From Thermodesulfobacteriota bacterium (GTDB lineage: Bacteria; Thermosulfidibacterota; Thermosulfidibacteria; Thermosulfidibacterales; B14-G1), in contig JAJSAC010000014.1 in the NCBI GenBank assembly GCA_024274915.1, positions 1-36,916 on the forward strand: a stretch of DNA of 36,916 nt, given 5' to 3'. The position numbers were made by a program, and so were the translations under genes. Below, in pieces: positions 1 through 10,910 of this stretch. Position 1 is the first letter of the stretch. Every line of letters begins with the position of its first letter. The notes below the pieces were generated by a model that saw only the letters and a list, made by a program, of their open reading frames with translations, was not told where the DNA came from and did not search any database.

Positions 1-2
1 GG

Positions 3-125
3 AAGTATTGTTATGGCAAGACACCCATGCAAACATTTTTAGACTCGATTCACATTGCCAAAGAGAAGATGGTGGGGTATGATCTTACAGACAGTGATGC
101 TCAAGAGATGACCAGTGTCAGATGA
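3..125 (+). pseudogene. C-terminal remnant of an IS481/IS3-type transposase (DDE integrase)
   Basis: An open frame enters from the left edge and stops with TGA at 123-125. It encodes GKTPMQTFLDSIHIAKEK followed by a short acidic tail. The G(K/R)TPMQTFLD motif is typical of the extreme C-terminus of rve-type transposases, notably IS481-like elements. Only about 40 codons are visible, so whether the full gene is intact to the left is unknown. It is followed at once by a second, unrelated transposase fragment, which points to a degraded insertion site. Confidence 0.6.
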
Positions 126-149
126 AGTCTCGTCTAGTACACTTCAGGA

Positions 150-272
150 GAACTCGTAAAGGGGTCGCAGGAAGAGGCCCACCGGGGGTTCAAGACAAAG
201 GTAGCCCTGGAGGCCATCAAGGGAGATGGACCATCCGCCGTTTCTTATGATCGGTGTCACTCTGGCTGCTAA
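150..272 (+). pseudogene. Remnant of an IS3-family OrfA (HTH_Tnp) start region
   Basis: The frame around 180-242 reads HRGFKTKVALEAIKGDGPSAV. This closely resembles the conserved start of IS3-family OrfA proteins (FKAKVALEAIKGE followed by a helix-turn-helix). The frame lacks a normal Met-Lys-Arg start and reaches TAA at 270-272, before the HTH would be complete. I read it as a decayed fragment, not a working gene. Confidence 0.5.
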
Positions 273-383
273 CAGATTGCTAACAAAACCGGGCCCGTTC
301 TCCCCCAGGAGTTCCCCCAAAATTTCTTCCCTGGTTAATCCACCTCCCTCAAAATCCTGGTTTTTTGCTTATGGGCAAGTGAT

Positions 384-518
384 AGGGCTGGGCATTCCTC
401 TCTTGCCCATGGCTGATAGCTGATGGCTCATGGCTCATGGCTGATAGCAACTGTGAGCTATGAACCATGAACTACGAGCTATGAGCTATTCATCTCTGCG
501 CTCGGAACGCCTCGCCCT
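384..518 (-). repeat. Heptamer-repeat element with inverted arms, copy A
   Basis: Arms agggctgggcattcc (384-398) and ggaacgcctcgccct (504-518) are imperfect inverted repeats. The interior consists of degenerate 7-bp units of the type atagctc / atagttc / atggctc. Read on the minus strand, it aligns almost end to end with 32768-32887 on the plus strand. Copy A differs mainly by a 21-bp (three-heptamer) insertion and one missing heptamer. Weaker similarity continues outside both arms, including aaaaaaccagg at about 353-366. It is non-coding and occupies an intergenic position in both places. Confidence 0.8.
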
Positions 519-562
519 GCCCCATAAGAGCAAAAATGGGGGAAGTCCTGGATTTCGCTACC

Positions 563-591
563 TTGACAGATTTCATCCAAAGGCATATAAA
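563..591 (+). promoter_or_regulatory. Sigma70-type promoter of tRNA-Leu
   Basis: TTGACA (563-568), a 17-bp spacer and TATAAA (586-591) lie 29 bp before the tRNA. This is a near-consensus housekeeping promoter in the right place for a stable RNA. It may also drive queF downstream, since no terminator is evident between them. Confidence 0.75.
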
Positions 592-620
592 CCCGCTTGA
601 GCTCTATGTTTTTTGCATTT

Positions 621-708
621 GCCGGAGTGGCGGAACTGGGAGACGCAGGGGACTCAAAATCCCCCGGGTTCTGTGCCCGTGTGGGTTCGAATCCCACCTC
701 CGGCACCA
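621..708 (+). tRNA. tRNA-Leu(CAA)
   Basis: This is a class II tRNA. The acceptor arms GCCGGAG and CTCCGGC pair. The anticodon stem GGGGA/TCCCC encloses loop CTCAAAA, with CAA at 655-657. A long variable arm (CGGG...CCCG) is followed by the T arm GTGGGTTCGAATCCCAC. The discriminator is A, and CCA is encoded at 706-708. It reads UUG codons. Confidence 0.96.
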
Positions 709-770
709 TTGAGGTTAAAAGAGTCGAGTCCTGATGTTTTCATTTAATCTCCGAAAGAGGATGGTCGGGG

Positions 771-1166
771 ATGAAGTACGGCGAGGAGGAGATTGCCAAG
801 GCCAGGCTGGAGCCGTGGGAAAATCCCTATCCAGAGCGGGATTATACCATTGACATCACCTTTCCCGAGTTCACCTGCCTGTGCCCCCGCTCGGGCTATC
901 CCGATTTCGCCATCATGCGTATCTCTTACATTCCCGATAGATGGGTGGTGGAGCTGAAGTCCCTAAAGCTCTATCTAAACCAGTACAGGAATCGCTATAT
1001 CTCCCATGAGGAGGCCACCAACCGGATTTATGAAGATCTCTACGACCTCCTTCAGCCCCGGTATCTCAAGGTGGTGGGTGACTTTCATCCCCGGGGCAAT
1101 GTTCACACGATTATCACCGTGGAGGGGGGGGAGAAGGCCTCCAGTCCAGGTGGGGGAGATGGGTAG
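771..1166 (+). CDS. queF: NADPH-dependent 7-cyano-7-deazaguanine (preQ0) reductase, QueF
   Basis: It reduces the nitrile of preQ0 to the aminomethyl group of preQ1 in queuosine biosynthesis. The 131 residues fit the short, single-domain (YkvM-type) QueF of the T-fold superfamily. The thioimide-forming Cys lies in [13 protein letters not shown] (about residues 34-46). The NADPH-binding family motif is seen as [16 protein letters not shown] (about 60-75). The last 8 bases overlap the next gene, suggesting translational coupling. The queuosine insertion enzyme tgt lies about 9 kb away in the same window. The C-terminal ten residues are a Gly/Ser-rich tail beyond the usual family end. Confidence 0.95.
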   Translation: MKYGEEEIAKARLEPWENPYPERDYTIDITFPEFTCLCPRSGYPDFAIMRISYIPDRWVVELKSLKLYLNQYRNRYISHEEATNRIYEDLYDLLQPRYLKVVGDFHPRGNVHTIITVEGGEKASSPGGGDG

Positions 1167-2067
1167 AACCCCGAAAGACTATCTGGGTCCCATGAGGGTC
1201 CCTTTCCTGCTGTTGCCCCCCGTCTGCGTCTTTTTGGGAGTGGCTACGGTCTACTGGGAGACGGGGCGGGTGCACTCGGGATACGCCTTTCTGGCCCTTC
1301 TGGGGGCTCTGTCATCCCATGTTAGTGTCAACGCCTTCAACGAGTACCTGGACTTCAAGAGCGGCCTGGATGCCAGGACTCAGAGGACTCCCTTCAGTGG
1401 TGGCAGCGGCACCTTGCAGGCCCATCCCGAGTTGGTGGGATGGACCCTCTTTGTTGCCTGTTTCTCCCTGGCCATTCCCGTGGTCATCGGTTTTTACTTT
1501 CTCAAGGTATGGGGATGGGGCATCGTGCCTCTGGGTCTGGTAGGCCTTTTCCTGGTGGTGGTCTATACAGGTTGGATCACCCGTCGGCCCCTGCTGTGCC
1601 TCATGGCTCCAGGGCTGGGATTCGGTGTCCTGTGGGTCATGGGTACCCATTTTGTTCTGACGGGGTGTTATTCCTTGGCTTCTTTCTTTGCCTCTCTGGT
1701 GCCCTTCTTTTTGGTGAGCGACCTTTTGCTCTTGAACCAGTTTCCCGATGCTCGGGCCGACGAGACCGTGGGACGGCGCCACCTGGTCATCGTAAAGGGT
1801 GAGAGGTACAGCGCCCGGGTCTATGGGGCCTTTCTGGCTCTGGCCTACCTCTCTCTGTTGGTGGGCGTGGCCTTGGGAGTTTTGCCCAAGGGTGCCCTTC
1901 TGGGGCTGGTAACCTTGGTCATGGCCGTGCCCACGGCTGCCAGGGTCCTGAGATACGCCCGGGACCTGGAAGGGATTATGCCTGCCCTGGGCAGGAACGT
2001 GTTGATCAATCTGCTCACTCCCCTTTTTACGGGGGTGGGGTTGTTCATGGCCAAGTGGATGGGCTGA
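1159..2067 (+). CDS. UbiA-family prenyltransferase, MenA-like
   Basis: This is an integral membrane prenyltransferase of about 302 residues with many hydrophobic segments. The first Asp-rich motif is seen as [11 protein letters not shown] (N61, D65, D71). The second is [18 protein letters not shown] (about residues 194-211). Both resemble 1,4-dihydroxy-2-naphthoate octaprenyltransferases, so a role in menaquinone synthesis is likely, but other UbiA substrates cannot be excluded. I chose the ATG at 1159, which has gtggggga just upstream and overlaps the end of queF. A longer in-frame opening back to 1006 lies inside queF and is not expected to be coding. The gene ends 4 bp from the tail of the converging UPF0182 gene. 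Confidence 0.83.
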   Translation: MGRTPKDYLGPMRVPFLLLPPVCVFLGVATVYWETGRVHSGYAFLALLGALSSHVSVNAFNEYLDFKSGLDARTQRTPFSGGSGTLQAHPELVGWTLFVACFSLAIPVVIGFYFLKVWGWGIVPLGLVGLFLVVVYTGWITRRPLLCLMAPGLGFGVLWVMGTHFVLTGCYSLASFFASLVPFFLVSDLLLLNQFPDARADETVGRRHLVIVKGERYSARVYGAFLALAYLSLLVGVALGVLPKGALLGLVTLVMAVPTAARVLRYARDLEGIMPALGRNVLINLLTPLFTGVGLFMAKWMG

Positions 2068-2071
2068 TGCC

Positions 2072-4819
2072 TCACTTCTTCTGCCCTTTCTGGGCCATGT
2101 CTTCCAGGATCTGCTTCATCTCCTGGAGTTCCTCTCCGTATCCAGCCCAATTTCCCTCTTTCAGGTATTTCATGGCCCGGTTGTAGTGGTATAGGGCCCT
2201 TTTGGCTTGCTCCGGTAGATTGCCTGGTGTCAGACCCTTGAGGGCCCTATTGGTGGCCTGGGCTGGTACATTCTGGGCGGAGAATATGGCCCTTAGTGCC
2301 TTATCGAGGGTCTTTCTCATCTCCAGTTTGTTGCCGAAGGCGGCTACCACCCGCTTGAGTTCCGGCATCTGGCTCTGCTCGGACTGGAGGTAAACGGGCT
2401 CCACGTAGATGAAGGATCTTGCTATGGGTATGACCAGTAGGTTGCCCCGAATGACCCGGGATCCCTTTTGACCCCAGAGGGTGAATTCGGAGGAGATGTC
2501 GGGCTTCTGATTTATCCTGGCCTCAATCTGCATGGGTCCATAGATGAGCTTCTCTTTTGGGAGCTTGTAAACGATGAGCTTCCCGTAGTTGGGGGTGTCA
2601 CAACGGGCGCACAGCCAGGCGATCATGTTGTTCTTTTTGGAGGGTGTCAAGGGAAGCATGAGGATGAATTCTTCCGACTTCTCCTGGGGCAGCTTCATGA
2701 TGATGTAGTAAGGGAACATGGGCTGTTCCGTGTCGCTGTAGATCTCCGTGGGGATGTTCCAGTAGTCTTCCTGGTTGTAGAAGACCTGGGGGTCCGTCAT
2801 GTGGTAGACATTGTAGATCCGGGCCTGGATGAGGAACAGGTCTGTGGGATAGCGGAAGTGTCTTTTCAGGAAAGGGGGCATTTGATCCATGGATTTGAAG
2901 AGACCGGGGAAGATCTTCTGGTAGGTCTGGATGATGGGATCCTTGGGATCAACCACGTAGTAATTTACGTCCCCATTATAAGCGTTGATGACCACCTTGA
3001 CGGAGTTGCGGATATAGTTGAGATCAGGCCCCTTCATGATTTGGGAGATGGGCTCTGAGTATGGGAACATGTTGGTCTTTGTGTATGCGTCGTGGACCCA
3101 GTACAGCCCGCCGTCATCGCCTACCACGATGTAGGGATCCGAATCGTAGGCCAGGAAAGGGGCGATGGTCCCGTCTCGATCTGTAATGATCCTGTGGTAC
3201 ATGATGCGGCTCTTGTTGGTGATGTAGTCGGTGAGGAGGATCTTGATGTCTGAGAAATACCATGCGTAGATCAGCCTCCTGAATATGCCTGAGATCTCTA
3301 CCCCTCCCTTGCCCTGGTAGGTGGTGTAGACGTTTTGGTCCCCTTTGGGATAGTCGAACTCCTTGGTCTTGGTTCTGACTATGGCATACTCGTCCGTCTC
3401 CTCTCCATAGTAGATCTCCGGCCTGGTGATCTTGATGGGTACGTCCGAGCGGGGCGGGATGTCCTTCACAATGAAGTTGGGCATGCCTTCCGGGGTGACC
3501 TGGTTTACGGGGTTCATGACCAGTCCATAGCCGTGGGTGTACTTCAGATGTATGTTTACCCAGGTCCTGGCCCTCAAGGGGATCTGGGAGGGGGGTAGCT
3601 CTCGGGCGGCCAGGGCCACTTGCATGTATTTTCCGAAGTGATAGCGATCCACGTCCACGCTTTTGAAGTCGTAGTATAAGCGAATCTCCTGGAGCTGCTT
3701 GTAGGTTTGGATCAGGGGCCTTCGGTCCCACAAGCGGATGTTCTCCACGGTGGAGCGGTTCCTCTGGATGTCTTTGTAGGTGATACTCTCCTGTACCGGG
3801 AAGTCTTTTTCGTCTATTTTATTCAGGCCGTAGGCCAGGCGGGTGAATTATATGTTGTTTTTGATGTAAGGGGCTTCCTTGGTCACCTCATTGGGCTTAA
3901 CCACGTACTGTTCCAGGGCGTTGGGATAGATCCAGATAAGGGCCACGAAAGCCAGGAGGTATAGTCCCACGACGTAGGCCAGAAGCCTCCATTTATGGAG
4001 GGCAGGGGCCAAAAATAATGCCAGGGCCAGGACCAGGGCCAGGATGAGTAGCCCCCAATAAGCCGGAATGAGGGCGTGGACGTCTGTATAGCTTGCCCCG
4101 TAGGCTACGCCTCGGGTGGAGTATAGGGTCTCGTATAGTTTCAGGCGATAAGTCCAGGCGACTGCCAGGAATAGGAGTCCCCCCAGGATGGACAGATGGT
4201 ATCGGGCTTTGGGGAGGATGCGAAACCGATTGTCCTGGACAACTACGGTGACGGATTGGTCAAAGTAGTAGGAGAGACCTACTATTACAAGGACCAGAGA
4301 GACGGAATAGATGCACCAGCTCTGAAGAAACTTATAAAAGGGAAGCTTGAAGACATAGAAGCCTACATCCTTTGAGAAAATGGGATCGGTGATACCGAAG
4401 GGGGAACTGTGGAGGAATCTCAGGATAGTCTCCCATGAGTTGACGGTGCCCAGTCCCATGATGAGGGCGAGGAAGAGAATGATGGCTCCCCAGACAACTC
4501 CTGATCCTTTGTCTCGGAAGAGGGAGCTGATGGTGGATGCGGGCTGGTCAGAGTTGACCAAGATTATGGAGCGGGTGTGCCTGCCTGTTTTCCTGGCAAT
4601 GGTGATGTTGATCCATGCGAAAGCGCCGAAGAGGATGGAAAAGGTAAGAAAGGCCAGGACCTTGGTGCCGATCATAGTGGTGAATACATTGGGGTACCCC
4701 ATGTTACGGAACCACAGCCAGTCGGCGTAGTATTTTAAAGAGAGGGTCAAAGAGATGAATCCTGCTGCGGCTACTGCTCCCAGGATGGCTAGGGTCTTTC
4801 TGGTTTTCACGGTTTTCAT
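2072..4819 (-). pseudogene. UPF0182 (COG1615) family membrane protein, interrupted by one in-frame TAA
   Basis: Two minus-strand frames, 4819-3848 and 3850-2072, lie in the same phase and are separated by a single TAA at 3848-3850 (codon 324 of 915). The N-terminal part has about seven membrane segments and ends YVVKPNEVTKEAPYIKNNI. After the stop the frame resumes with FTRLAYGLNKIDEKDF, which continues the family consensus (PYI..NI.FTR.AYGL). It then carries the large extracytoplasmic domain to a normal end. Total length matches intact UPF0182 proteins, and no frameshift is needed. The start at 4819 follows a strong AGGAGG; an upstream extension to 4981 has no support. The gene could be a recent pseudogene, a sequencing error or a readthrough case. 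Family function is unknown. Confidence 0.85.
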
Positions 4820-5071
4820 GTTGACCTCCTGGAATGGGTGGTACTGTAATTCCGGCGAAAAGACAAATGGCCGCCCGTTGATGCATAGGTGAAGGTGTGG
4901 GTTTGTTCCAGATACACTCCCCATGGGGCACCGTTTCTGGGCTTTTGCCAGGTGCATTGGGTATGCTATTGGGGAGGGCATGGCTGGAGCGAGGGATTGT
5001 GAGTGGGAGGATTTACTTGCAAGGGAGGCCCATTTTGGTGGAGTCGGGAATGGTTCTGTTGAGGTGAGGAG

Positions 5072-6010
5072 ATGAGGGTAAGGAGGGTGTTTTCAATTTT
5101 CCTTCTATTGCCTATTTTGGCTGGTTGCACCCTGGTGGAGGTGAATCTCTTTCCCCGGGAGGTCCCCCTCAAGGAGACCACCCTCATGGGAGAGGGGAGG
5201 GCCAAGGTGGTTCTGGTGGATGTGTCGGGTTTTCTCTCCACTGGTCGTAGACCCGCCCTTCTGGGTGTGCGCAGTAGACCCTCCATCGTGGAACGGGTGC
5301 GGCGGGTGCTGGATAGGGCCGCCGAGGACCCTCTTGTGAAGGGAATCCTTCTGCGCATCAATAGTCCTGGAGGAACGGTGACGGCGGCGGACATTCTGTA
5401 TCACGAGGTTTCCACCGCCGCCGAGAGGCACCACTGGCCCGTGGTGGCCTGTCTCATGGAGGTGGCGGCCTCGGGAGGTTATTATGTGGCCCTATCGGCC
5501 GACAGGATAGTGGCCCATCCCACAACGGTGACGGGGGCCGTGGGGGTTATCGCTTTGAAGCTGGACATTCAGGGGCTCCTCAGGAAGGTGGGGGTGAGGG
5601 TGGAGGTCTACAAGTCCGGGGCGGAGAAGGATACGTGGTTCCCTTTCAGGCCTTCAACGCCTGGGGAGCAAAGGCACATTCAGGAGATGATTCAGGCCTT
5701 CAGTCAACGTTTCTTCCACCTGGTGAAGGAGAGGAGGCGCCTCTCTGGGGAGGCCATGGACCAGGTGGAGACGGGGCGGGTCTTTCCCGCTTCCCTGGCC
5801 CTTAAGCTGGGTCTTGTGGACCGGGAGGGGTATCTGGAGGATGCCTTCAACCTGGTGAAGGAGCTGGCGGGAGTAGAAAGGGCCAGGCTGGTGGCTTATC
5901 TACCGCCGGATGAGGCCGAGGCCAACGTCTATTCTGGGCCGTTGCCAGATGTCAAGGGCTGGCTTGCTCTCCTCACTACGGGAGAAGCCGCCTATTTATG
6001 GGTGCCGTGA
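5072..6010 (+). CDS. sppA: Signal peptide peptidase SppA, S49 family, predicted lipoprotein
   Basis: This membrane-bound Ser/Lys protease would degrade cleaved signal peptides. The 312-residue length matches the short, single-domain bacterial form that works as an oligomer. A lipoprotein signal ends LAGC (Cys19), unlike the usual uncleaved N-terminal helix. The S49 core includes GILLRINSPGGTVTAADILY (about residues 90-109) and the nucleophile region MEVAASGGYYVALSADRI (Ser near residue 134). The expected general base is the Lys in YKSGAEKD (near residue 185). The start follows gaggtgagg. The gene is divergent from the UPF0182 gene and convergent with the flavodiiron gene. The 250-bp gap upstream shows no clear promoter box. 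Confidence 0.9.
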   Translation: MRVRRVFSIFLLLPILAGCTLVEVNLFPREVPLKETTLMGEGRAKVVLVDVSGFLSTGRRPALLGVRSRPSIVERVRRVLDRAAEDPLVKGILLRINSPGGTVTAADILYHEVSTAAERHHWPVVACLMEVAASGGYYVALSADRIVAHPTTVTGAVGVIALKLDIQGLLRKVGVRVEVYKSGAEKDTWFPFRPSTPGEQRHIQEMIQAFSQRFFHLVKERRRLSGEAMDQVETGRVFPASLALKLGLVDREGYLEDAFNLVKELAGVERARLVAYLPPDEAEANVYSGPLPDVKGWLALLTTGEAAYLWVP

Positions 6011-6072
6011 AGGGGGTTCGTGACCTCTCGGTTTGAGACCGCCCACCGCATTATTCCAGGGGACGCCAGGGA

Positions 6073-7251
6073 TCATTTGAAGCCGTGCTCTTTGTGTTTA
6101 GCGGCGACGGTCTCTGCCAAATTCTCAAGGGCTTCAAAGTCGGCTTCTCCCGGGGCGCCTATGGTTAGGACGGGTTCGATAATCTCCACTTTCAGGTTGG
6201 GGACCATTCCTGCCAGGATTTCTACGGTCCTTCCCCCCCATCCGTAAGAGCCAATGATGGATAGAAACCTGGCTTTGGGGCGAAGTGCGTTGGCCAGGAA
6301 AGCGGCATAGACGGCGTTGGGGTGGGGGCCTGCGAGGACCGTCGGGGTGCCTATGATTATGGTCCCGGCGTCAACAAGGGCCATGGCCAGTTTCCCTATG
6401 TCTGTGACCGTTAAGTCGAAAAGTTCTACATCGATCCCCTTCTCCACGAGGGAGGAAACCAGAAAGTCCACCATCAGTTTTGTGCTGTTGTGCATAGATA
6501 CGTAGGGTAGAACCACGAGGTTCTTGGGAGGACCATCTATCCACTCAAGATGGGCATTTACGATGAAGGCTGGACGTGGGTGGATGGGTCCATGACTGGG
6601 GGCTATGATGGCTATATCGTAAGGGGCGAGCTTTTCCAGGTTCTTCTTGATCACGTTTCGGAAGGGCATCATGATCTCGGCATAGTAACGCTTTGCTGCT
6701 TCATAAACCCGTCTTTCGTCAGAAGCGTAGAGATCGGTAGTTGCAATGTGGGAACCAAATAAGTCGCAGCTGAACAGGATTTTGTCTTCTTCCAAGTATG
6801 CCACCATCGTTTCGGGCCAATGAACCCATGGGGTATGAATGAATTTCAAGGTTTTGTCACCTAGAGAGATTGAGTCACCGTCGTTAACAGTGATGAAATA
6901 CTCTTCTGATATATGTAGAAGGTTTATGAGTATCTCTTTTGCTTTAGGAGTAGAAACCAGTTTCGCATTGGGATATCTGGATAGTATATGGGGAATGCTA
7001 CCTGAATGGTCTTGTTCCGAATGAAGCGACACTACGTAATCTAGCTTAGATATCCCCTCTAATTGGTTTAGTAGTTCATCGACCATGGACGGATCTACTG
7101 TATCAATCAGAGCGATCTTATCAATGCCTTCGATGAGGTATGCGTTGTAGCTTGTTCCATCTGGAAGGGGAATTAAAGAGTCGAAGAGACGTCTGCTCCA
7201 GTCCACAGATCCCATCCAGTAAATGTTGTCTTTGATTTTTCTCGGTTTCAT
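6073..7251 (-). CDS. Flavodiiron protein (FprA-type A flavoprotein)
   Basis: This is a cytoplasmic O2 and/or NO reductase that protects anaerobes. An N-terminal metallo-beta-lactamase domain carries the complete diiron ligand set: His77, Glu79, Asp81 and His82 in HSEQDHSG, then His144, Asp163 and His220. A flavodoxin-like FMN domain follows from about residue 250. The total of 392 residues is the simple class A size, with no fused rubredoxin. The start has an AGGAG ribosome site. The first 150 codons are visibly more AT-rich than the rest of the gene and than most neighbours. Whether it prefers O2 or NO cannot be read from sequence. Confidence 0.93.
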   Translation of the reverse strand: MKPRKIKDNIYWMGSVDWSRRLFDSLIPLPDGTSYNAYLIEGIDKIALIDTVDPSMVDELLNQLEGISKLDYVVSLHSEQDHSGSIPHILSRYPNAKLVSTPKAKEILINLLHISEEYFITVNDGDSISLGDKTLKFIHTPWVHWPETMVAYLEEDKILFSCDLFGSHIATTDLYASDERRVYEAAKRYYAEIMMPFRNVIKKNLEKLAPYDIAIIAPSHGPIHPRPAFIVNAHLEWIDGPPKNLVVLPYVSMHNSTKLMVDFLVSSLVEKGIDVELFDLTVTDIGKLAMALVDAGTIIIGTPTVLAGPHPNAVYAAFLANALRPKARFLSIIGSYGWGGRTVEILAGMVPNLKVEIIEPVLTIGAPGEADFEALENLAETVAAKHKEHGFK

Positions 7252-7281
7252 GGCATCTCCTTTTTATCTTTTTCGCGTTTT

Positions 7282-7311
7282 ACTCTATCACGTTTCTGCA
7301 TTAAGTTTCAA
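7282..7311 (-). promoter_or_regulatory. Possible promoter of the flavodiiron gene
   Basis: On the minus strand, TTGAAA (7311-7306), an 18-bp spacer and TAGAGT (7287-7282) sit about 30 bp before the ATG. The -35 is good and the -10 is weak. It is the best candidate in the gap. Confidence 0.3.
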
Positions 7312-7430
7312 TTAAAGTAACGCCATGCCATAGTTGGTCTTTTCTTGCCACAACCCTTCTCTACCCCGATGGTGTGGCTGAGTCCCATTTACTGGATGGT
7401 GAAGGAGATGGGTTTGCTGTTGAGGTATAT

Positions 7431-7472
7431 AAAAGGGGGCAGATGTATGACTCATCACATCTGCCCCCTTTT
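7431..7472 (-). terminator. Rho-independent terminator downstream of the acetate transporter
   Basis: A 16-bp stem AAAAGGGGGCAGATGT / ACATCTGCCCCCTTTT surrounds a 10-base loop and ends in a U-rich tract on either strand. It lies 24 bp after the minus-strand transporter stop, so that is its likely gene. Confidence 0.85.
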
Positions 7473-7495
7473 CGAGAGCGTTGGTGCCTTGGTTA

Positions 7496-8074
7496 TTAGA
7501 TCCACGGCCCTCCTATGGGTAATTTGATGCCAGCCTCGGCGTATACCACATGGGCCATCAGGTACCAAGCCAACAGGGCGCAGGCAACGAGATCCCATGC
7601 GGCGAAGGTGCCAATGGCCTTGATTCCTGTGAACTCCTTGATGGTGAGACCGGCAAATCCAATCAACAGAGTGAGGAAGATGAGGATCAGGGCTGTGTGG
7701 TGTTTAAGGGATGCGATGAACAGGATGAAGGTGAAGAAGGTCCACACCAAGAGGAACCAGGCAAGGCCAGGAGCGGTTAGCTTCAGCACAGGGTACGCTT
7801 TTACCAGCTCGGCGTTGGTCCCAAAGATTACAAAGAAGCATAGGGAGATCCAGAAGGCCCCGTATCCAGAGAAGGCGCAGAATCCAAAGTTGTTCCCTGT
7901 TCTGAACTCCAACAGTCCGGCAATGAGCTGGGCTGTTCCTCCAAACAATAGGCCCAACCAGAGGACGGGGGTGATGGGGCACCAGCCCAGGTTATGGAAT
8001 TGGAGTATCAGGGTGGTCATACCAAAGCCTCCCAGGCCTACGACTGCCGGGTTGCCCAATTTTACCTCATTCAT
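7496..8074 (-). CDS. Acetate uptake transporter, GPR1/FUN34/YaaH (SatP) family
   Basis: A 192-residue membrane protein with six predicted helices. The family signature NPAVVGLGGFGMTTLILQFHN is near the N-terminus (residues 8-28), with conserved GYGAFWISLCF further on. Members move acetate or succinate with protons and form hexameric channels. The start is well set by AGGAGG eight bases upstream. A terminator follows the gene. It fits an organism that excretes or takes up acetate. A small open frame ends 25 bp before it and may be cotranscribed. Confidence 0.92.
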   Translation of the reverse strand: MNEVKLGNPAVVGLGGFGMTTLILQFHNLGWCPITPVLWLGLLFGGTAQLIAGLLEFRTGNNFGFCAFSGYGAFWISLCFFVIFGTNAELVKAYPVLKLTAPGLAWFLLVWTFFTFILFIASLKHHTALILIFLTLLIGFAGLTIKEFTGIKAIGTFAAWDLVACALLAWYLMAHVVYAEAGIKLPIGGPWI

Positions 8075-8099
8075 TTTATTTCCTCCTTTATGGTATAAT

Positions 8100-8276
8100 T
8101 TAATTATAAAGATGTTTTAGTATTTCTATACCATGTAACATAAATTCTAATCCATTAATTAAGTCAAAGTGTCCCATTATTTCTCCTAGTTGTAGGTTAT
8201 CATATTGGTTGTTTGTGTAATAGTGTGGCTCTCTGGTAGATTTTGATTTTGGCCTGTATGCTGTCGGGGCTTGCAT
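8100..8276 (-). CDS. Possible 58-codon small protein ahead of the acetate transporter
   Basis: An ATG at 8276 opens 58 codons ending with TAA at 8102-8100. The product begins MQAPTAYRPKSKSTREPHYY and ends in a hydrophobic, helix-prone tail with the core INGLEFMLHGIEILKHL. It has no family I recognise. It is AT-rich, has a modest ribosome site (agaagg, four bases before ATG) and lies in the same orientation as the transporter. A stronger AGGAGGT at 8314-8308 would instead serve a TTG at 8296 that opens a different short frame. It could be a real small membrane-associated protein, a leader peptide or chance. Confidence 0.3.
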   Translation of the reverse strand: MQAPTAYRPKSKSTREPHYYTNNQYDNLQLGEIMGHFDLINGLEFMLHGIEILKHLYN

Positions 8277-8667
8277 ATAACCTTCTGTTTTTTCAATGTA
8301 TTATATCACCTCCTTTCCGACTGGATTTGGCTAGCCCTTGCGTTGATCCCACCTCCTTTCTGTAGCGAGATTGGAATATATTATGCTCATAAGACTATTA
8401 TATATGTCAAGTGTTGGTGTTATATGCTCAATTTACTGCGTTTTTATGCAAGTTTTGGTTTGTTTGTTTTCAAATGCTCCTGATGCTAATTATACTACTG
8501 TTTTGTAAATTTGTGACCTTTGGTATTGGGATTCCATATTCGGATTGATTCTGGAGGGAAGGGTGACAGCCGCCTTTGTTGAGGTGAGAGGTTCGGTGGC
8601 TTGCTTCTGAGGACCACTGGAGTCAGAAGATGGTATGGGCCTTCAACAGTGCAGGGGTATTGCTCTA
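8277..8667. other. AT-rich intergenic stretch
   Basis: About 390 bases, much richer in A+T than the surroundings up to about 8530. On the minus strand it holds TTGACA (8410-8405) with CATAAT 19 bp later (8385-8380), a possible promoter for the small frame and transporter. There are also two copies of gaaaggaggtg (at about 8360-8350 and 8318-8308) that look like ribosome sites but have no good start codon. I see no RNA gene. Confidence 0.4.
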
Positions 8668-10723
<2,056 letters not shown>

Positions 10724-10825
10724 TTATCCCTTTTCCCCTCTGGAAGCAACGGTGGAGAGGGTGGCGGGGGTTGCAGAATGAAAATCCAGGTCTATAGTTA
10801 GGGGCACGGTTTGGTTAAGAGGCGA

Positions 10826-10847
10826 ACCGGAGCCAGCTGGCTCCGGT
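10826..10847. promoter_or_regulatory. Perfect 22-bp palindrome between divergent genes
   Basis: accggagccag followed by its exact reverse complement ctggctccggt. It lies between tgt (minus) and the small gene at 10911 (plus). It could be an operator or a cruciform/hairpin. On the plus strand the following ggtttgtatttt is only weakly terminator-like. Confidence 0.5.
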
Positions 10848-10857
10848 GGTTTGTATT

Positions 10858-10882
10858 TTGTGAGGCAATATATTTGTCACAA
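10858..10882. promoter_or_regulatory. Inverted repeat TTGTGA-N13-TCACAA
   Basis: Six-base half sites separated by 13 bp, about 30 bp before the plus-strand gene at 10911. The half sites resemble those of CRP/FNR-type regulators, but the spacing is much longer than the usual N6. It is a possible regulator site only. Confidence 0.25.
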
Positions 10883-10910
10883 GAGGATGTTAGGGGGGTG
10901 AAAATTATCT

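Noticed and set aside
226-423. Plus-strand frame of 65 codons
   Set aside because: It has no ribosome site and no family features, and it runs into the heptamer element.
384-518. CRISPR array
   Set aside because: The repeat units are only 7 bp, adjacent and without spacers, and no cas genes are present.
479-709. Minus-strand frame of 76 codons starting MVPEVGFEPTRAQ
   Set aside because: It is the reverse complement of tRNA-Leu, a well-known spurious protein pattern.
1006-1158. N-terminal extension of the UbiA-type gene
   Set aside because: It lies inside queF in another frame, and the added residues show no relation to the family.
3848-3850. Reassigned TAA codon
   Set aside because: TAA ends other genes in the window normally, and only one gene carries it internally.
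8271-8483. Plus-strand frame of 70 codons in the AT-rich gap
   Set aside because: It has no ribosome site, its Phe/Leu/Cys-rich content is typical of random AT-rich sequence, and it opposes the more plausible minus-strand frame.
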